Source: Shouchella clausii
GTDB lineage: Bacteria > Bacillota > Bacilli > Bacillales > Bacillaceae_D
Reading direction: 5' to 3'
Length of the DNA stretch: 64,000 nt
Assembly: GCF_001598215.1 (NCBI RefSeq)
Contig: NZ_BCXJ01000001.1
Coordinates: 496,001-560,000, forward strand
Shown: in pieces, positions 8,719 to 17,736 of the stretch
Position numbering within the stretch: the stretch's first letter is position 1
Layout of the letters: the number at the start of each line of letters is the position of its first letter
Translations under genes and position numbers: made by a program
Notes under the pieces: model-generated
Database searches by the model: none
Seen by the model: only the letters and a program-made list of their open reading frames with translations
What the model was told of the DNA's origin: nothing

Positions 8719-10392
8719 ATGGAACGCAGACGGATGAAAGATGATATTCAACGGTCGTTTTTAACGAACGCTATCGTCATTATTTCCGCGATTTTGTGTG
8801 TATATCTATTGTCTTTGCTTTTTCTATTCAATGTATCGATTGTCCGACCGAGCCAAGCGACAAATGAACGAGTGGCTAAAGAGGTCGAAGCTGAGTTTGC
8901 CCAATACAAAGAGGGAATGGCCCGTTTAGTAGCCGATGAACAAATCAAAGCCTTTTTACGTGGCGAAGGAAAAAGCAGAGAAGCGAATCAATTGCTTTAC
9001 GATTTCCGTAATGCCCAAACGTTTCAGTCAGACTTTGTCTTGTTGGACAACGAAGAGGCGATTGTCTCCACAAGCTTGTATGAAGGGCAGAAGGAACAAT
9101 TGTCGCAAAGCCCGGTCCTGCGGGAACAAATGCAAAAAGCAGATGAACATCAATTTACAGGGGAGTATGTCAATAAACGAGCGCTTAACGCTGGCCAAGG
9201 AGGCGCTTATGTGTTTGCCGCTGCGATAGAGGAAGGGGAGGGAGAGCGTACAGGTTATTTGCTGTTCTTGCTTGAACATACCCTCCAGTCGGCCAGTGAG
9301 CAAATTGTATTTGTCACCGATTCATTCTATAATGCCGTTTTTTATAGCCATACAATCGGAATTGGCGCCCTTGGAAAATTAACGATTCCAACCGATGGAT
9401 TCCTTGTCCAGTATGACGGCAATCCTTTTTACGTGACAAAAACAGAAGTCGCTGGCCAGCCCATTCAAGTGATCACGCTCACGTCTGTCAAAACGTATCA
9501 GCTGCTGTTGTTGTATGGTATTTTAGCAATGGTGGTTTCAAGCTTTGTTATGTTGGCTGTTGTCTGGCTGGTCACACCGAAAATTTTAAAAAAGACGCTT
9601 GAACCTTTTGATGCGCTAGTCGCGCGAATCTCTTCAAAGAACAACCATCTTCATTTTCAACAAACCGATCATGTCTTTGCTGAAGTGCAAACAATTTACG
9701 AGGAATATACGAATAAAGTCCATGAAATTCAAGCACTTGTCGATAAAAACGAAGAGATTCTTGAGAAAAAACGCTTGAGTGAAATCAAACACTTAGAGGC
9801 AAAATTTAATCCCCATTTCCTTTACAATGTATTGGAAATGATCAAATATGAAACATTGGCTAACCCAGAGAGCGCAGCGGAGATGATTGTCAAAACAGCG
9901 AAATTGATGCGCTACAACGCTCATTTTGGCGATACGACTGTTTTGTTGGAAGAAGATATTGCCTACTTGCAAGACTATTTTGCCTTGCAAAAAATGCGCT
10001 ATGGCAAGAGGCTCGATTACACGATCGCGATTGAGCCAGAACTAGGCCGTGCTCGTGTGCCGAAACTACTCCTTCAACCACTAATTGAAAATGCAATCAA
10101 GCACAATATTGACAGCACCCGCTGTTTGAAAGTTGATGTAAGCGCCTGCTGGGGGAATGGGGTGCTGACATTTGTAGTAGAGGACAATGGGCTTGGCATG
10201 ACGCCTGGAGAAGTGGCGAAAATCAAAGCGATTATGGCAGGAGAAATGAAAGAGACGGCGCATACTGGTTTAAAAAATACCCACCAAATGATTCAACTGC
10301 TTTACGGGGAATCTTACGGGATTGAGATCGCATCAGCGCCGGAAAAAGGAGAGGGGACGACCGTCCGTATGCACATTCCATATGAGGGGTGA
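8719..10392 (+). CDS. Sensor histidine kinase, YesM/LytS-like
   Basis: About 557 residues. One membrane helix near residues 18-38 and a second near 260-285 flank an extracellular sensor region of about 220 residues. A HAMP-like linker and coiled coil lead to the phospho-acceptor segment LEAKFNPHFLYNVLEM (His in NPHFLYN), then the ATPase lid with NAIKHNI, VEDNGLGM and GEGTTV. This is the His_kinase/HATPase order of YesM-type kinases. The ATG at 8719 was chosen; GTG at 8704 is possible. It overlaps nothing and the regulator starts 4 nt after its stop, so the two form a pair that likely senses the ligand of the upstream importer. Confidence 0.85.
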   Translation: MERRRMKDDIQRSFLTNAIVIISAILCVYLLSLLFLFNVSIVRPSQATNERVAKEVEAEFAQYKEGMARLVADEQIKAFLRGEGKSREANQLLYDFRNAQTFQSDFVLLDNEEAIVSTSLYEGQKEQLSQSPVLREQMQKADEHQFTGEYVNKRALNAGQGGAYVFAAAIEEGEGERTGYLLFLLEHTLQSASEQIVFVTDSFYNAVFYSHTIGIGALGKLTIPTDGFLVQYDGNPFYVTKTEVAGQPIQVITLTSVKTYQLLLLYGILAMVVSSFVMLAVVWLVTPKILKKTLEPFDALVARISSKNNHLHFQQTDHVFAEVQTIYEEYTNKVHEIQALVDKNEEILEKKRLSEIKHLEAKFNPHFLYNVLEMIKYETLANPESAAEMIVKTAKLMRYNAHFGDTTVLLEEDIAYLQDYFALQKMRYGKRLDYTIAIEPELGRARVPKLLLQPLIENAIKHNIDSTRCLKVDVSACWGNGVLTFVVEDNGLGMTPGEVAKIKAIMAGEMKETAHTGLKNTHQMIQLLYGESYGIEIASAPEKGEGTTVRMHIPYEG

Positions 10393-10396
10393 CAAC

Positions 10397-11155
10397 ATGC
10401 TAAAAGTGGCAATCGTGGAAGATGAACCGATCCTGTTAAAAGGGCTGCTCTACCGTGTGGACTGGCTAAGCAACGATTGTACCGTGGTCGGTGCCGCTGA
10501 GGATGGGGCTGAAGGGCTGAACCTCATTAAACAAACAAAACCGGACATTATCATTACGGACATCCGCATGCCGTTTAAAGACGGGCTGGCCATGTTAAAA
10601 GAAGCCAAAGCCGACTATTCCTTTGAAGCGATTATTTTATCTGGTTTTGGCGAGTTCGAGTACGCCAAGCAAGCGATCACAATTGGCGTCCATGATTATT
10701 TGCTAAAACCAGTTGATTTGCATGAATTGGAGGCTACTTTGCAAAAGCTCGTACAAAAATTGCAGGAACAAAAAAACAACGATCATTTAACAAAACAATC
10801 AAAAGTGTATAGCCATCTTCTCGACTTGGGGATAGGCAGCCACTCAACCTATGTCGCCGAAATCATGGATTTTATTAAAAAACACTACCATGAAAAAGTG
10901 ACGTTAAAAGCAGCAAGCAATGAGATTGGCCTTTCCACAGTCAGCTTGAATGACAAGTTAAAGGAAAAAACAGGGTACAGCTTTAATGAATTAGTAACGC
11001 GCTACCGCCTTACCAAGGCAATTAGCTTGCTTCAAGACGAAAAGCTGCTTATCTATGAAGTCGCCGAAAAAACCGGTTTTAGTGACTATAAGTATTTTAG
11101 CCAAGTGTTTAAAAAGTACACAGGAATGTCGCCTAAGCAGTTTTGCGGCAAATAG
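10397..11155 (+). CDS. AraC-type response regulator, YesN-like
   Basis: 252 residues. Receiver domain at residues 1-120: acidic pocket VEDEP, phospho-acceptor Asp in DIIITDIRMP, and KPVD with the switch Lys. A C-terminal AraC/XylS double helix-turn-helix ends TGFSDYKYFSQVFKKY-GMSPKQF. The ATG at 10397 follows GAGGGGTGA; a longer in-frame reading would run inside the kinase gene. It is shorter than typical YesN regulators because the linker is small. Likely target: the promoter of the importer upstream (inference from position). Confidence 0.86.
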   Translation: MLKVAIVEDEPILLKGLLYRVDWLSNDCTVVGAAEDGAEGLNLIKQTKPDIIITDIRMPFKDGLAMLKEAKADYSFEAIILSGFGEFEYAKQAITIGVHDYLLKPVDLHELEATLQKLVQKLQEQKNNDHLTKQSKVYSHLLDLGIGSHSTYVAEIMDFIKKHYHEKVTLKAASNEIGLSTVSLNDKLKEKTGYSFNELVTRYRLTKAISLLQDEKLLIYEVAEKTGFSDYKYFSQVFKKYTGMSPKQFCGK

Positions 11156-11283
11156 AAAAGCAAGAGAGAAGGCGGCACCTCCTGCGGGAGCCGCTTCAAC
11201 TAGTTGCTCCCTTGCTAAGCGACAGCGTTCGGTTTTACTTGGCCACTGGCAGCACGCGGCGGACTGACTGTCAGAGTAAAGGT

Positions 11284-12381
11284 TTATTGGCCTGCGCCTA
11301 ATTTAAATAAGTTTTGCTTGGCTTGGTAAGCAATTTTTAAATATTTTAACGCCAATGTTGTATGGCCGGCTTGTTCAAAATAAGTCGCTGCTTCCTCTGC
11401 AAGCTCGTCCACTTCAAAGTCAAAGCATTCCTCATTTAACTGCTCGATTGCTTGGTCAATCAGTGCATAGTTGCCTTCCGCATATAACCCTCTAGTCGCT
11501 AAACATCGTGCCTTGTATTCTTTATTTCGATAAAACTCTGCCCCGATCGCTGCCTTTTTCAAATAAGGCGCTGCCTGTTGGGGCAAATTCAAGCGATACA
11601 ATGTATTGGCTAAATTGTACGTATTTTTAACGCCGATAAGGGTATGCTGGAACTCATGGTAAGACAATGTCTTTTCAAACCATTGCCGTGCTTGTTCATA
11701 GTTGCGGTACCTAAGTGCGTTCAGGCCTAAAGCGCGAAGGACCGCCATTTTGGAAAAAGGGTACGGATCAGCTGCGGCGAGGGCTTCATTAAGAATTAGA
11801 ATTGCCTTATCGTATTGCTTTGTTTCCGAATAAATGCCCCCAAGGATCGTTTGGCAATGGATGGAGCGTTCCTTATTTCCTAAACGGTTAAATTCGACGA
11901 GTGCTTCTTCAATATAAGATCCCGCAAATGGGTACTGGCTGATCCGGTAAAGGGAGAGGCCCATATAGTAATGGAATTCAGCTTCTTCTTCTTTGTTTTC
12001 TACATATTCGAGCAAGCGTTCAGCTTTGCGGAATAAGCGAATGGCGGAGCGATAACGTTCATTGACAAATTCGTTCTGTCCGCATGAAAAATAATATAAA
12101 TACTTCAATAGATGGTCCACGGATTCCTCAGCCACCATCCCGGCCCTCTTCAACATTTCGTCGTCAGCACCGCCTTGGCTAGCTTGTTTGCACATAAGGC
12201 GGTAGCGAAAGTTGACGAGTGCATAATAGGCGAGCAAACGCTCATTCTTTTCGATCTGCTTAAACATGGCATCAACTTTTGCCTTTAATTGTGAAGCTTG
12301 TTCCACGGAACGGGCAATGATGCAACTGTACCACTCGGCAATCGTGGCTCCTGCTTTCTCAGGGGAAATAGCAACGGTCAT
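11284..12381 (-). CDS. Rap-family TPR regulator (no visible phr)
   Basis: A 365-residue all-helical protein of repeated TPR units, with the Rap N-terminal three-helix bundle (residues ~1-70) carrying EWYSCIIARSVEQ. Later blocks RYRSAIRLFRKAERLLEYV and EFHYYMGLSLYRISQYP match the other two rap genes here. Rap proteins dephosphorylate Spo0F or block response regulators such as ComA and are inhibited by secreted Phr pentapeptides. Unlike its two relatives, no ATG/TTG phr frame overlaps its stop: the end reads LGAGQ then stop, and the 125 nt behind it contain no ATG. Either it responds to a Phr made elsewhere or lost its partner. Confidence 0.85.
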   Translation of the reverse strand: MTVAISPEKAGATIAEWYSCIIARSVEQASQLKAKVDAMFKQIEKNERLLAYYALVNFRYRLMCKQASQGGADDEMLKRAGMVAEESVDHLLKYLYYFSCGQNEFVNERYRSAIRLFRKAERLLEYVENKEEEAEFHYYMGLSLYRISQYPFAGSYIEEALVEFNRLGNKERSIHCQTILGGIYSETKQYDKAILILNEALAAADPYPFSKMAVLRALGLNALRYRNYEQARQWFEKTLSYHEFQHTLIGVKNTYNLANTLYRLNLPQQAAPYLKKAAIGAEFYRNKEYKARCLATRGLYAEGNYALIDQAIEQLNEECFDFEVDELAEEAATYFEQAGHTTLALKYLKIAYQAKQNLFKLGAGQ

Positions 12382-12753
12382 CTTTTATCACCTTTCATTG
12401 AAGATTTGTTCAATTACGTTCAGTCGTTTTTCATAAAAAAACGAGTGACAGCAACAGTCGTAATAAAAAATGAAGCCACTTACCATAACAGAATAGCGTG
12501 TTGATCGTTTGTTCGAATGAAGCTTGTTCGTTTATTATCAGCGATTCATTGGGAAATCGTCAAGACTTTTTGGCGTTTTTTACTGAATGATTTGAATAAT
12601 TATGCGGAGGAAGAGTACAAACCATTTTTGGCAATGTCCAGGGGTGGCGCTTCTAGGAGCACGGTGTTTTGAACGAAAGAGCGTGGCAAGGTATGTTTTC
12701 CAGACGGACAAGCAACACTAACAGCAGGCAATAGAAAGAGAGGATGCTTGCGA

Positions 12754-13476
12754 ATGGCTAAACCAGTAATAGGAATTACGAGCACAATTGCCCTTCATAA
12801 TCAAATTCCAAGTGTAGACCTCGCTGAGAAGGTCGTCGAAGTCATCATGAACGCTGGAGGCGTGCCGATTGTGATCCCTGTAGGCAAAGTTGAACTCGCT
12901 TCTGATTGGATAAAAGCATGCGATGGCTTGATTTTAAGCAGCGGTGAGGATGTGGATCCATATTTATATAAGGCTGAACCTTCGCCGAAACTGCAAAAAA
13001 CATTTTTACAGCGTGATGAAGTGGAAATCGAATTAGTCAAACACGCTTTGCAACAGAAAAAGCCGATTTTTGCCATTTGCAGAGGCATTGGCGTCTTGAA
13101 CGTTGCTTTAGGAGGAAGCTTGATGCAAGATATTGAAACAGGCCTACCAAATGCCTGCAAACACCACCAGGAAGCAGGCCGCACAGATGTGACTCACCGT
13201 ATTCAGATTGTGAAAGATAGCCTGTTGCATCAAGTGATCGGATCCGAAGAGATAAGGGTGAACAGTTTGCATCACCAGGCAATCGGCAGGCTTGCTCCGC
13301 AGTTAAAGCAGGTCGCATCGGCTTCTGATGGCGTCATTGAGGCAGTAGAAGGCAGAGAAGGAATGCCCTTTGTCCTTGGCGTCCAATGGCATCCAGAAGA
13401 ATTAGCAGCAAACGATGCAGCGATGGCACGGTTATTCACTGTTTTGATTGAGAAAGCGAGTGGCGTTAGCGGTTGA
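12754..13476 (+). CDS. Class I glutamine amidotransferase-like hydrolase (peptidase C26, PuuD type)
   Basis: 240 residues, alpha/beta hydrolase of the gamma-glutamyl-GABA hydrolase family. The nucleophile Cys is in FAICRGIGVLN (residue ~109), and the His/Glu pair is in GVQWHPEEL near residue 210; SSGEDVDP is the oxyanion region. Such enzymes cleave gamma-glutamyl amides such as gamma-Glu-GABA in polyamine catabolism. The ATG at 12754 was preferred over an in-frame TTG 6 nt upstream. No other putrescine-degradation gene is near, so the true substrate is open. Confidence 0.82.
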   Translation: MAKPVIGITSTIALHNQIPSVDLAEKVVEVIMNAGGVPIVIPVGKVELASDWIKACDGLILSSGEDVDPYLYKAEPSPKLQKTFLQRDEVEIELVKHALQQKKPIFAICRGIGVLNVALGGSLMQDIETGLPNACKHHQEAGRTDVTHRIQIVKDSLLHQVIGSEEIRVNSLHHQAIGRLAPQLKQVASASDGVIEAVEGREGMPFVLGVQWHPEELAANDAAMARLFTVLIEKASGVSG

Positions 13477-13579
13477 GAGAGCCGTGTATGCCTCTAATTT
13501 AATGGGCGCCATTCGCCATTAAGCTGTATAAGCAGACACCTTGTTCGTCTTTGTGGCTTCATTTTCGTGTGACTACTAG

Positions 13580-13645
13580 TAAACGCGCTTGTCAGACGAG
13601 GGTAGATAGGAATCGAACGTTCATGAGCAACGGCTCCAAAGCCCC
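13580..13645 (+). repeat. Intergenic dispersed repeat, copy 2 (imperfect)
   Basis: Counterpart of 8520-8605, with AAACGC, CAGACGAGG, GGAATCGAAC and TTCATGAGCAACGG in the same order. It again lies in front of a hairpin between genes. Too little is shared to call a mobile element. Confidence 0.4.
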
Positions 13646-13655
13646 GCGCAAAAGA

Positions 13656-13694
13656 CGACTGGAGGCCCTTCCCTGTAAGGAAAGAGCCTCTTCT
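13656..13694. terminator. Hairpin between convergent genes
   Basis: AGGCCCTTCC pairs imperfectly with GGAAAGAGCCT, followed by CTTCTTTA. It lies between the converging amidotransferase and ribokinase genes and could serve both. Confidence 0.45.
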
Positions 13695-14573
13695 TTATGA
13701 TGAGCCAAGACGGTGCAACACTTGTTGTTTTGACGGCATCCCTGCTTGTGCGCCTGCCTGTTCTACTGATAGCGAAGCAGCGGCATTAGCAAATGGCACC
13801 GCTTCGGATAATCGCTGGCCAGACGCCAAAGCCGCGGCAAGAGCGCCATTGAATGTATCCCCTGCTCCGGTAGTGTCGATGGCATCCGCCGGAAATCCGT
13901 TCACGTGAACGAGCTGTTGGCCGTCGTGGTAGGTGGCGCCTTTTTTTCCTTCCGTTACAAGCAACTTGTTTGGATATCTCTGTACCGCTTGTTCAACCGA
14001 TTGCTTAAAGATCGTCTGGCACTCCGTTTCATTTGGAGTGATATAATCAACGAGATCAAGCAACGATGGCGGCAGCGGCTGTGCAGGGGCAGGGTTTAGA
14101 ATGACGATGCATCGTTCTTCCTTGCCTATTTTAGCGATTTCCTCAATAAAAGGGAGCGGCACTTCAAGTTGCAGCACGAGGACGTTTCTCTGTTTTAACA
14201 CATCACGGTATTGGGCGGCGTCTTCGCGCTTCCAACTGAAATTGGCGCCAGGCGCGACAACAATCGCATTGTCGCTGTTTGTTACCGTAATCATGGCTAC
14301 GCCTGTATGTTCGTCCTTACCAACGTCTATGTAATCCGTGTTAATTTGTTCGTTTTGTAAGTTGCCTGTGACAAGCTTTCCGTACGGGTCATTGCCGACT
14401 TTGCCTATCATCGTCACGTCAGCACCAAGCCTCGCCGCGGCTACTGCTTGATTGGCCCCTTTTCCTCCTGGGTTCGTTTGGAACTCGCCGCCAAGCACTG
14501 TTTCCCCTAGGACAGGCATGGTGCCCGTGTGGACGACAAGATCAATGTTTATACTGCCAACAACCGTAATCAA
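13695..14573 (-). CDS. rbsK: Ribokinase (PfkB family)
   Basis: 292 residues when started at the TTG at 14573, which has GAGGAGG 8 nt upstream; this gives the usual ribokinase length and N-terminus LITVVGSINIDLV. Family marks: the NPGGKGANQAVAAARLG sugar-binding segment and the anion-hole/catalytic Asp region DTTGAGDTFNGALAAAL. It phosphorylates ribose (ATP to ribose-5-P) in the cytoplasm. No ribose transporter or regulator is adjacent. The open frame continues upstream to 14723, but that extension has no family similarity or ribosome site. Confidence 0.88.
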   Translation of the reverse strand: MITVVGSINIDLVVHTGTMPVLGETVLGGEFQTNPGGKGANQAVAAARLGADVTMIGKVGNDPYGKLVTGNLQNEQINTDYIDVGKDEHTGVAMITVTNSDNAIVVAPGANFSWKREDAAQYRDVLKQRNVLVLQLEVPLPFIEEIAKIGKEERCIVILNPAPAQPLPPSLLDLVDYITPNETECQTIFKQSVEQAVQRYPNKLLVTEGKKGATYHDGQQLVHVNGFPADAIDTTGAGDTFNGALAAALASGQRLSEAVPFANAAASLSVEQAGAQAGMPSKQQVLHRLGSS

Positions 14574-14719
14574 TGGATACGCCTCCTCTTCCGAATGACT
14601 CCATTTTACTATAAATCGTTTTGCCGAAGAAATCTCAGTTGCTTGAAAAAAGGGGAGTATGAAAGTGTGGCAATTCTGATTGGTATCCAGCCGAAAGGTT
14701 AGATCATGAAAAGGACGCT

Positions 14720-15838
14720 TCAAGACATTTTGTCTTGAGGGCGTCCTTTTTTCGGGATGTGAATATCAAATGATGTCCCTTTAGATGGTTCGCTCTCTAC
14801 AGAGATCGTCCCATGATGAGCACGAACAAGGTTATAGACAATAGCCATACCAAGTCCAGTCCCTTCAGAGGCTGAATTTGTCGTTGCCCCTCGATAGTAT
14901 TGTTGAAAAAGATTTTCCATCATGTGAGTCGGCATGCCTATGCCGTTATCTGTTATATGGATTCTTGCCTGTTCGTTGTAATCGAAAAGCTCTATATAGA
15001 TGTCAACGGGTTCAGGATTATGGATAATCGAATTCATTAAAATGTTTTGCAAAATGCGTTGCATAAATTTGTCGTCAAAGTCGACGTCGATTCTTGGCTT
15101 GTTCGTTTTAAAATGGAGTCGATAGTCAACAGCTTGTGGGCTATTGCTAATATCGGCAACGACCCTTTTCATAAATTCGACCAAATCCTGGCTCGTCGTA
15201 TGGATAGGGAACGGGCGATCGCCATCATTTAATTTTAAGACGAGATTTAAATCCTGAATCAACTCTTCCATATGTTTGCCTTTATCATAAATTTCCTGAG
15301 TAAAAGAGCGGGCTTCCTCTGTTGACCATTCATACTGATTCGTTAATAAAAGGGTAGAATATCCAGTGATATATGTTAAAGGCGTTTTCAAATCATGGGA
15401 AATACCCGCTATCCATTCCTGTTTTGCATGTTCGATTTTTGTCCTTTCTACTTCATTTGCTTGTAATTGCTCAGCCAATAATTGAAGGGAATGGAGCACT
15501 TCCTTATAAAGAAGATAACGCATCCGCAATGTTTCTTTTCGTGTGTAAATCTTCCGTAGGCCTGGAGGCTGCTTGTAATCTCCTTGCGAGAGCTGGTGGA
15601 TCCATCTCATGATAAAAGCGATCGGCCCGCCAAAATACCAGCCAAAGAGACCAATACAAACAAGAGTGCTTAGTGCAAAAATTGATCCAACTAGTAGTCC
15701 TTCCGTATTTTCACCAACTAGCACATTGAATAAGGGAAGAAGGCCTTCAACGAGAATCACTATACAGAGTCCGGTCCCTAGCAACCAAAGAGTAAGCCCC
15801 AAAGCGAAATGAAGGGTGAAGCGCGTTTTTATTCCCAT
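14720..15838 (-). CDS. Two-component sensor histidine kinase (HisKA type)
   Basis: 372 residues. Two membrane helices (about 10-35 and 48-75) enclose a very short outer loop, so the signal is probably sensed in or at the membrane. HAMP-like linker, then the phospho-acceptor motif GISHDLKTPLTYI, N-box QNILMNSIIHNPEP, G1 ITDNGIGMP and G2 GTGLGMAIV. The start overlaps the end of the response-regulator gene by 10 nt, so the pair was one operon. Because that regulator is truncated, this kinase probably has no working local partner. Confidence 0.85.
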   Translation of the reverse strand: MGIKTRFTLHFALGLTLWLLGTGLCIVILVEGLLPLFNVLVGENTEGLLVGSIFALSTLVCIGLFGWYFGGPIAFIMRWIHQLSQGDYKQPPGLRKIYTRKETLRMRYLLYKEVLHSLQLLAEQLQANEVERTKIEHAKQEWIAGISHDLKTPLTYITGYSTLLLTNQYEWSTEEARSFTQEIYDKGKHMEELIQDLNLVLKLNDGDRPFPIHTTSQDLVEFMKRVVADISNSPQAVDYRLHFKTNKPRIDVDFDDKFMQRILQNILMNSIIHNPEPVDIYIELFDYNEQARIHITDNGIGMPTHMMENLFQQYYRGATTNSASEGTGLGMAIVYNLVRAHHGTISVESEPSKGTSFDIHIPKKGRPQDKMS

Positions 15839-16262
15839 GGCAAGCCCTCATTCGGAGGGATAAATTTATAGCCAATTCCCCGAAGGTTGACAATGACTTT
15901 TGGTTTACGCGTATCATCGCCAAGTTTCTTTCGCAGCTTGGATATATGGATGGTCACAGTTTTTTCTTCTCCGAACACATCATTCCCCCAAACGCGTTCA
16001 TAAAGCTGGGCTGTAGTGAAAATACGATTAGGATTTTCACAAAAAAAATGCAGCAACTCCAGCTCTTTTGCCGTGCATTCTACTGTTTGATTTTGAACCA
16101 TTAGTATGGCCGATTCAGGATAAAACGCGAAGTAGCCGTAATCGTAAACCGGCTTCTTCTCTGAACGTTCATACATTTTTTGGCGCCGAAGAATGGCCTT
16201 TATGCGTGCAATGACTTCTAAAGGATTGAAAGGCTTAGTAATATAATCATCTCCGCTCCAGA
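15829..16262 (-). pseudogene. OmpR-type response regulator, N-terminal receiver deleted
   Basis: What remains encodes the last part of a receiver domain (DDYITKPFNPLEVIARIKAILRR) and a complete winged-helix DNA-binding domain (TAKELELLHFF, VTIHISKLRKKLGDD, VNLRGIGYKF). The phospho-acceptor Asp and the acidic pocket are absent. The sequence breaks at about 16262 where an oppositely oriented gene fragment begins. A 115-residue protein could start at the Met at 16176, but it would be a DNA-binding domain without phosphorylation control. Confidence 0.75.
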
Positions 16263-16785
16263 CAATGAAGTCAACACAATCACAGTGTCAAATAATAATG
16301 GCGATATAGAAATGAAGAATATAGCGACGACCAACCTCATTGTTACAAACGGCTCAGGAAGTGAAAGAGTGGCCGGGATATCAGCTGAAAAGGGACAATT
16401 TACTTCAATCGATGGTGAATTAAACGTGGAGAATAGTTCATTGCAGGAAGTGATTGTAGCTTCTAAGGCTGGCGATAGTTATATAACAAATGTAACAAGT
16501 ACTAAGATGAACATTACTTCAACAGATGGTGAAGTAGCTGTTAAAGAAGCAACAGAAGAAGAAGCCCTTTTTGTAGAAACAAAGTCTGGAGACATCACCG
16601 TGTCTTACAAAGAAGCTCCTGCTTCATTGCAGCTTACTGCCCAAAGCGAATCGGCCGATATTACAGTGGGATTGGCTAATATGAAAGAAACAAAGAGTAC
16701 AGACAAATTAAAAGAGGGAACAATTGGTGATGCATCACATACAGTGGAGCTATTGAGTACACACGGAACCATCAATATAAAATAG
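16261..16785 (+). pseudogene. DUF4097-type beta-repeat (adhesin-like) protein, 5' end missing
   Basis: The frame is open across the junction and reads as the repeating short beta strands of DUF4097 proteins (ITVSNNNGDIEMKNI, TSIDGELNVEN, VETKSGDITVSY, STHGTINIK). About 175 residues remain; full-length relatives are usually 250-350 residues with an N-terminal region. No ribosome site precedes the first possible start (GTG 16285). Its missing 5' end coincides with the missing 5' end of the response regulator, which suggests one deletion removed the shared divergent promoter region. Confidence 0.65.
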
Positions 16786-16810
16786 ATGGATACTGATCCA
16801 AACGTAACAA

Positions 16811-16844
16811 AAGCGAAGCTTCCTTATCAAAGGGGCTTCGCTAA
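16811..16844. terminator. Hairpin between convergent genes
   Basis: AGCGAAGC and GCTTCGCT form a perfect 8-bp stem. On the minus strand it is followed by TTTTG, so it best serves the small gene at 16885-17112. Confidence 0.6.
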
Positions 16845-16884
16845 AAGTCGATAACCGATCTCTATATTGTGACTCAAAAAAAGC

Positions 16885-17112
16885 TTAAACAGACGTACAT
16901 TCTTTTTTGCACATGGAGTTTGTCCAGTGCTCCATGATGGCCGCTTCCTTGTAGTCGTTGTCAATGACATGGATGGCTTCAGGTTTGTGCTTAATGAGGC
17001 GCAAGACTGCCGCAGCCATCTCCTGCTCATCGCTAGGCGGGGCAAAGGCAAGTGACTCTACCGCGCTTATAAATTGTTGGTTTAACATATCATAACCGAC
17101 TGCATCATCCAT
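16885..17112 (-). CDS. Hypothetical 75-residue protein
   Basis: Starts at MDDAVGYDML with AGGATGGG about 5 nt upstream; the in-frame Met at 17121 directly abuts the ribosome site and is less likely. The product is acidic and soluble, with a Cys-Lys-Lys-Glu-Cys end and no recognised domain. It stands alone. I cannot assign a function. Confidence 0.5.
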   Translation of the reverse strand: MDDAVGYDMLNQQFISAVESLAFAPPSDEQEMAAAVLRLIKHKPEAIHVIDNDYKEAAIMEHWTNSMCKKECTSV

Positions 17113-17382
17113 TGGACCCATCCTTTCAAAAGTGTTGCTATTAGTTTGTACCTTTTTAAGCGAGAGCGCAAACATTATGCTTGGGGAAGTGATGTGTAAG
17201 TAGGGGACGGGCTAAGCAGGACAAGTACTTAGTCTAACCGGTTCGTTTTTGTCTTTTAGAAATGCAGCATTATTCAAAGGCGTTTTCACCGTTTCCATCG
17301 AAAAATTGAGTTTGACATTTAATATCCTTTCGGCTAATCTGAATTGGAGATTAACCATTTTTTTCAAATTTAGGGGGCTGAA

Positions 17383-17589
17383 GTGAGTATTTTTATTGTA
17401 TTTGTTTTTGTATTGGCTTTAGTTCTTGTAGGACATGCAGCAATGGCCAATGCCAGAACACAAAAATTAAATGAACAAGCAATTAAAAATGCCCAAGAGT
17501 TTCATAATAAGTCTATTAGTCTACTTGAACAAATTCTCGAAACGGAGAAACAAGTATTAGAGGAATTAAGAAATAAGCATAATAATTAA
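17383..17589 (+). CDS. Small membrane-anchored coiled-coil protein
   Basis: 68 residues, GTG start 4 nt after AGGGGGCTG. Residues 2-22 form one hydrophobic helix; the rest is a charged amphipathic helix with Leu/Ile heptads (SLLEQILETEKQVLEEL). This is the layout of a small type III membrane protein with a cytoplasmic helix. No family recognised. Confidence 0.55.
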   Translation: MSIFIVFVFVLALVLVGHAAMANARTQKLNEQAIKNAQEFHNKSISLLEQILETEKQVLEELRNKHNN

Positions 17590-17736
17590 TCCGTTTGCCA
17601 ATTATTGACGTAGCAAACACGCTTTTGACTTAATGGAGGGGTTGTTTGGAATCGCCATCAAAATTAGCCAGGTCCGCAGTTTCGCAATTTGTCAAAACCG
17701 TAGGCGTACCAATATTTCAAGAGGGGGGGTATCTCA

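Noticed and set aside
11055-11267. 70-codon frame behind the response regulator
   Set aside because: Overlaps the regulator end in another frame and contains no start with ribosome site.
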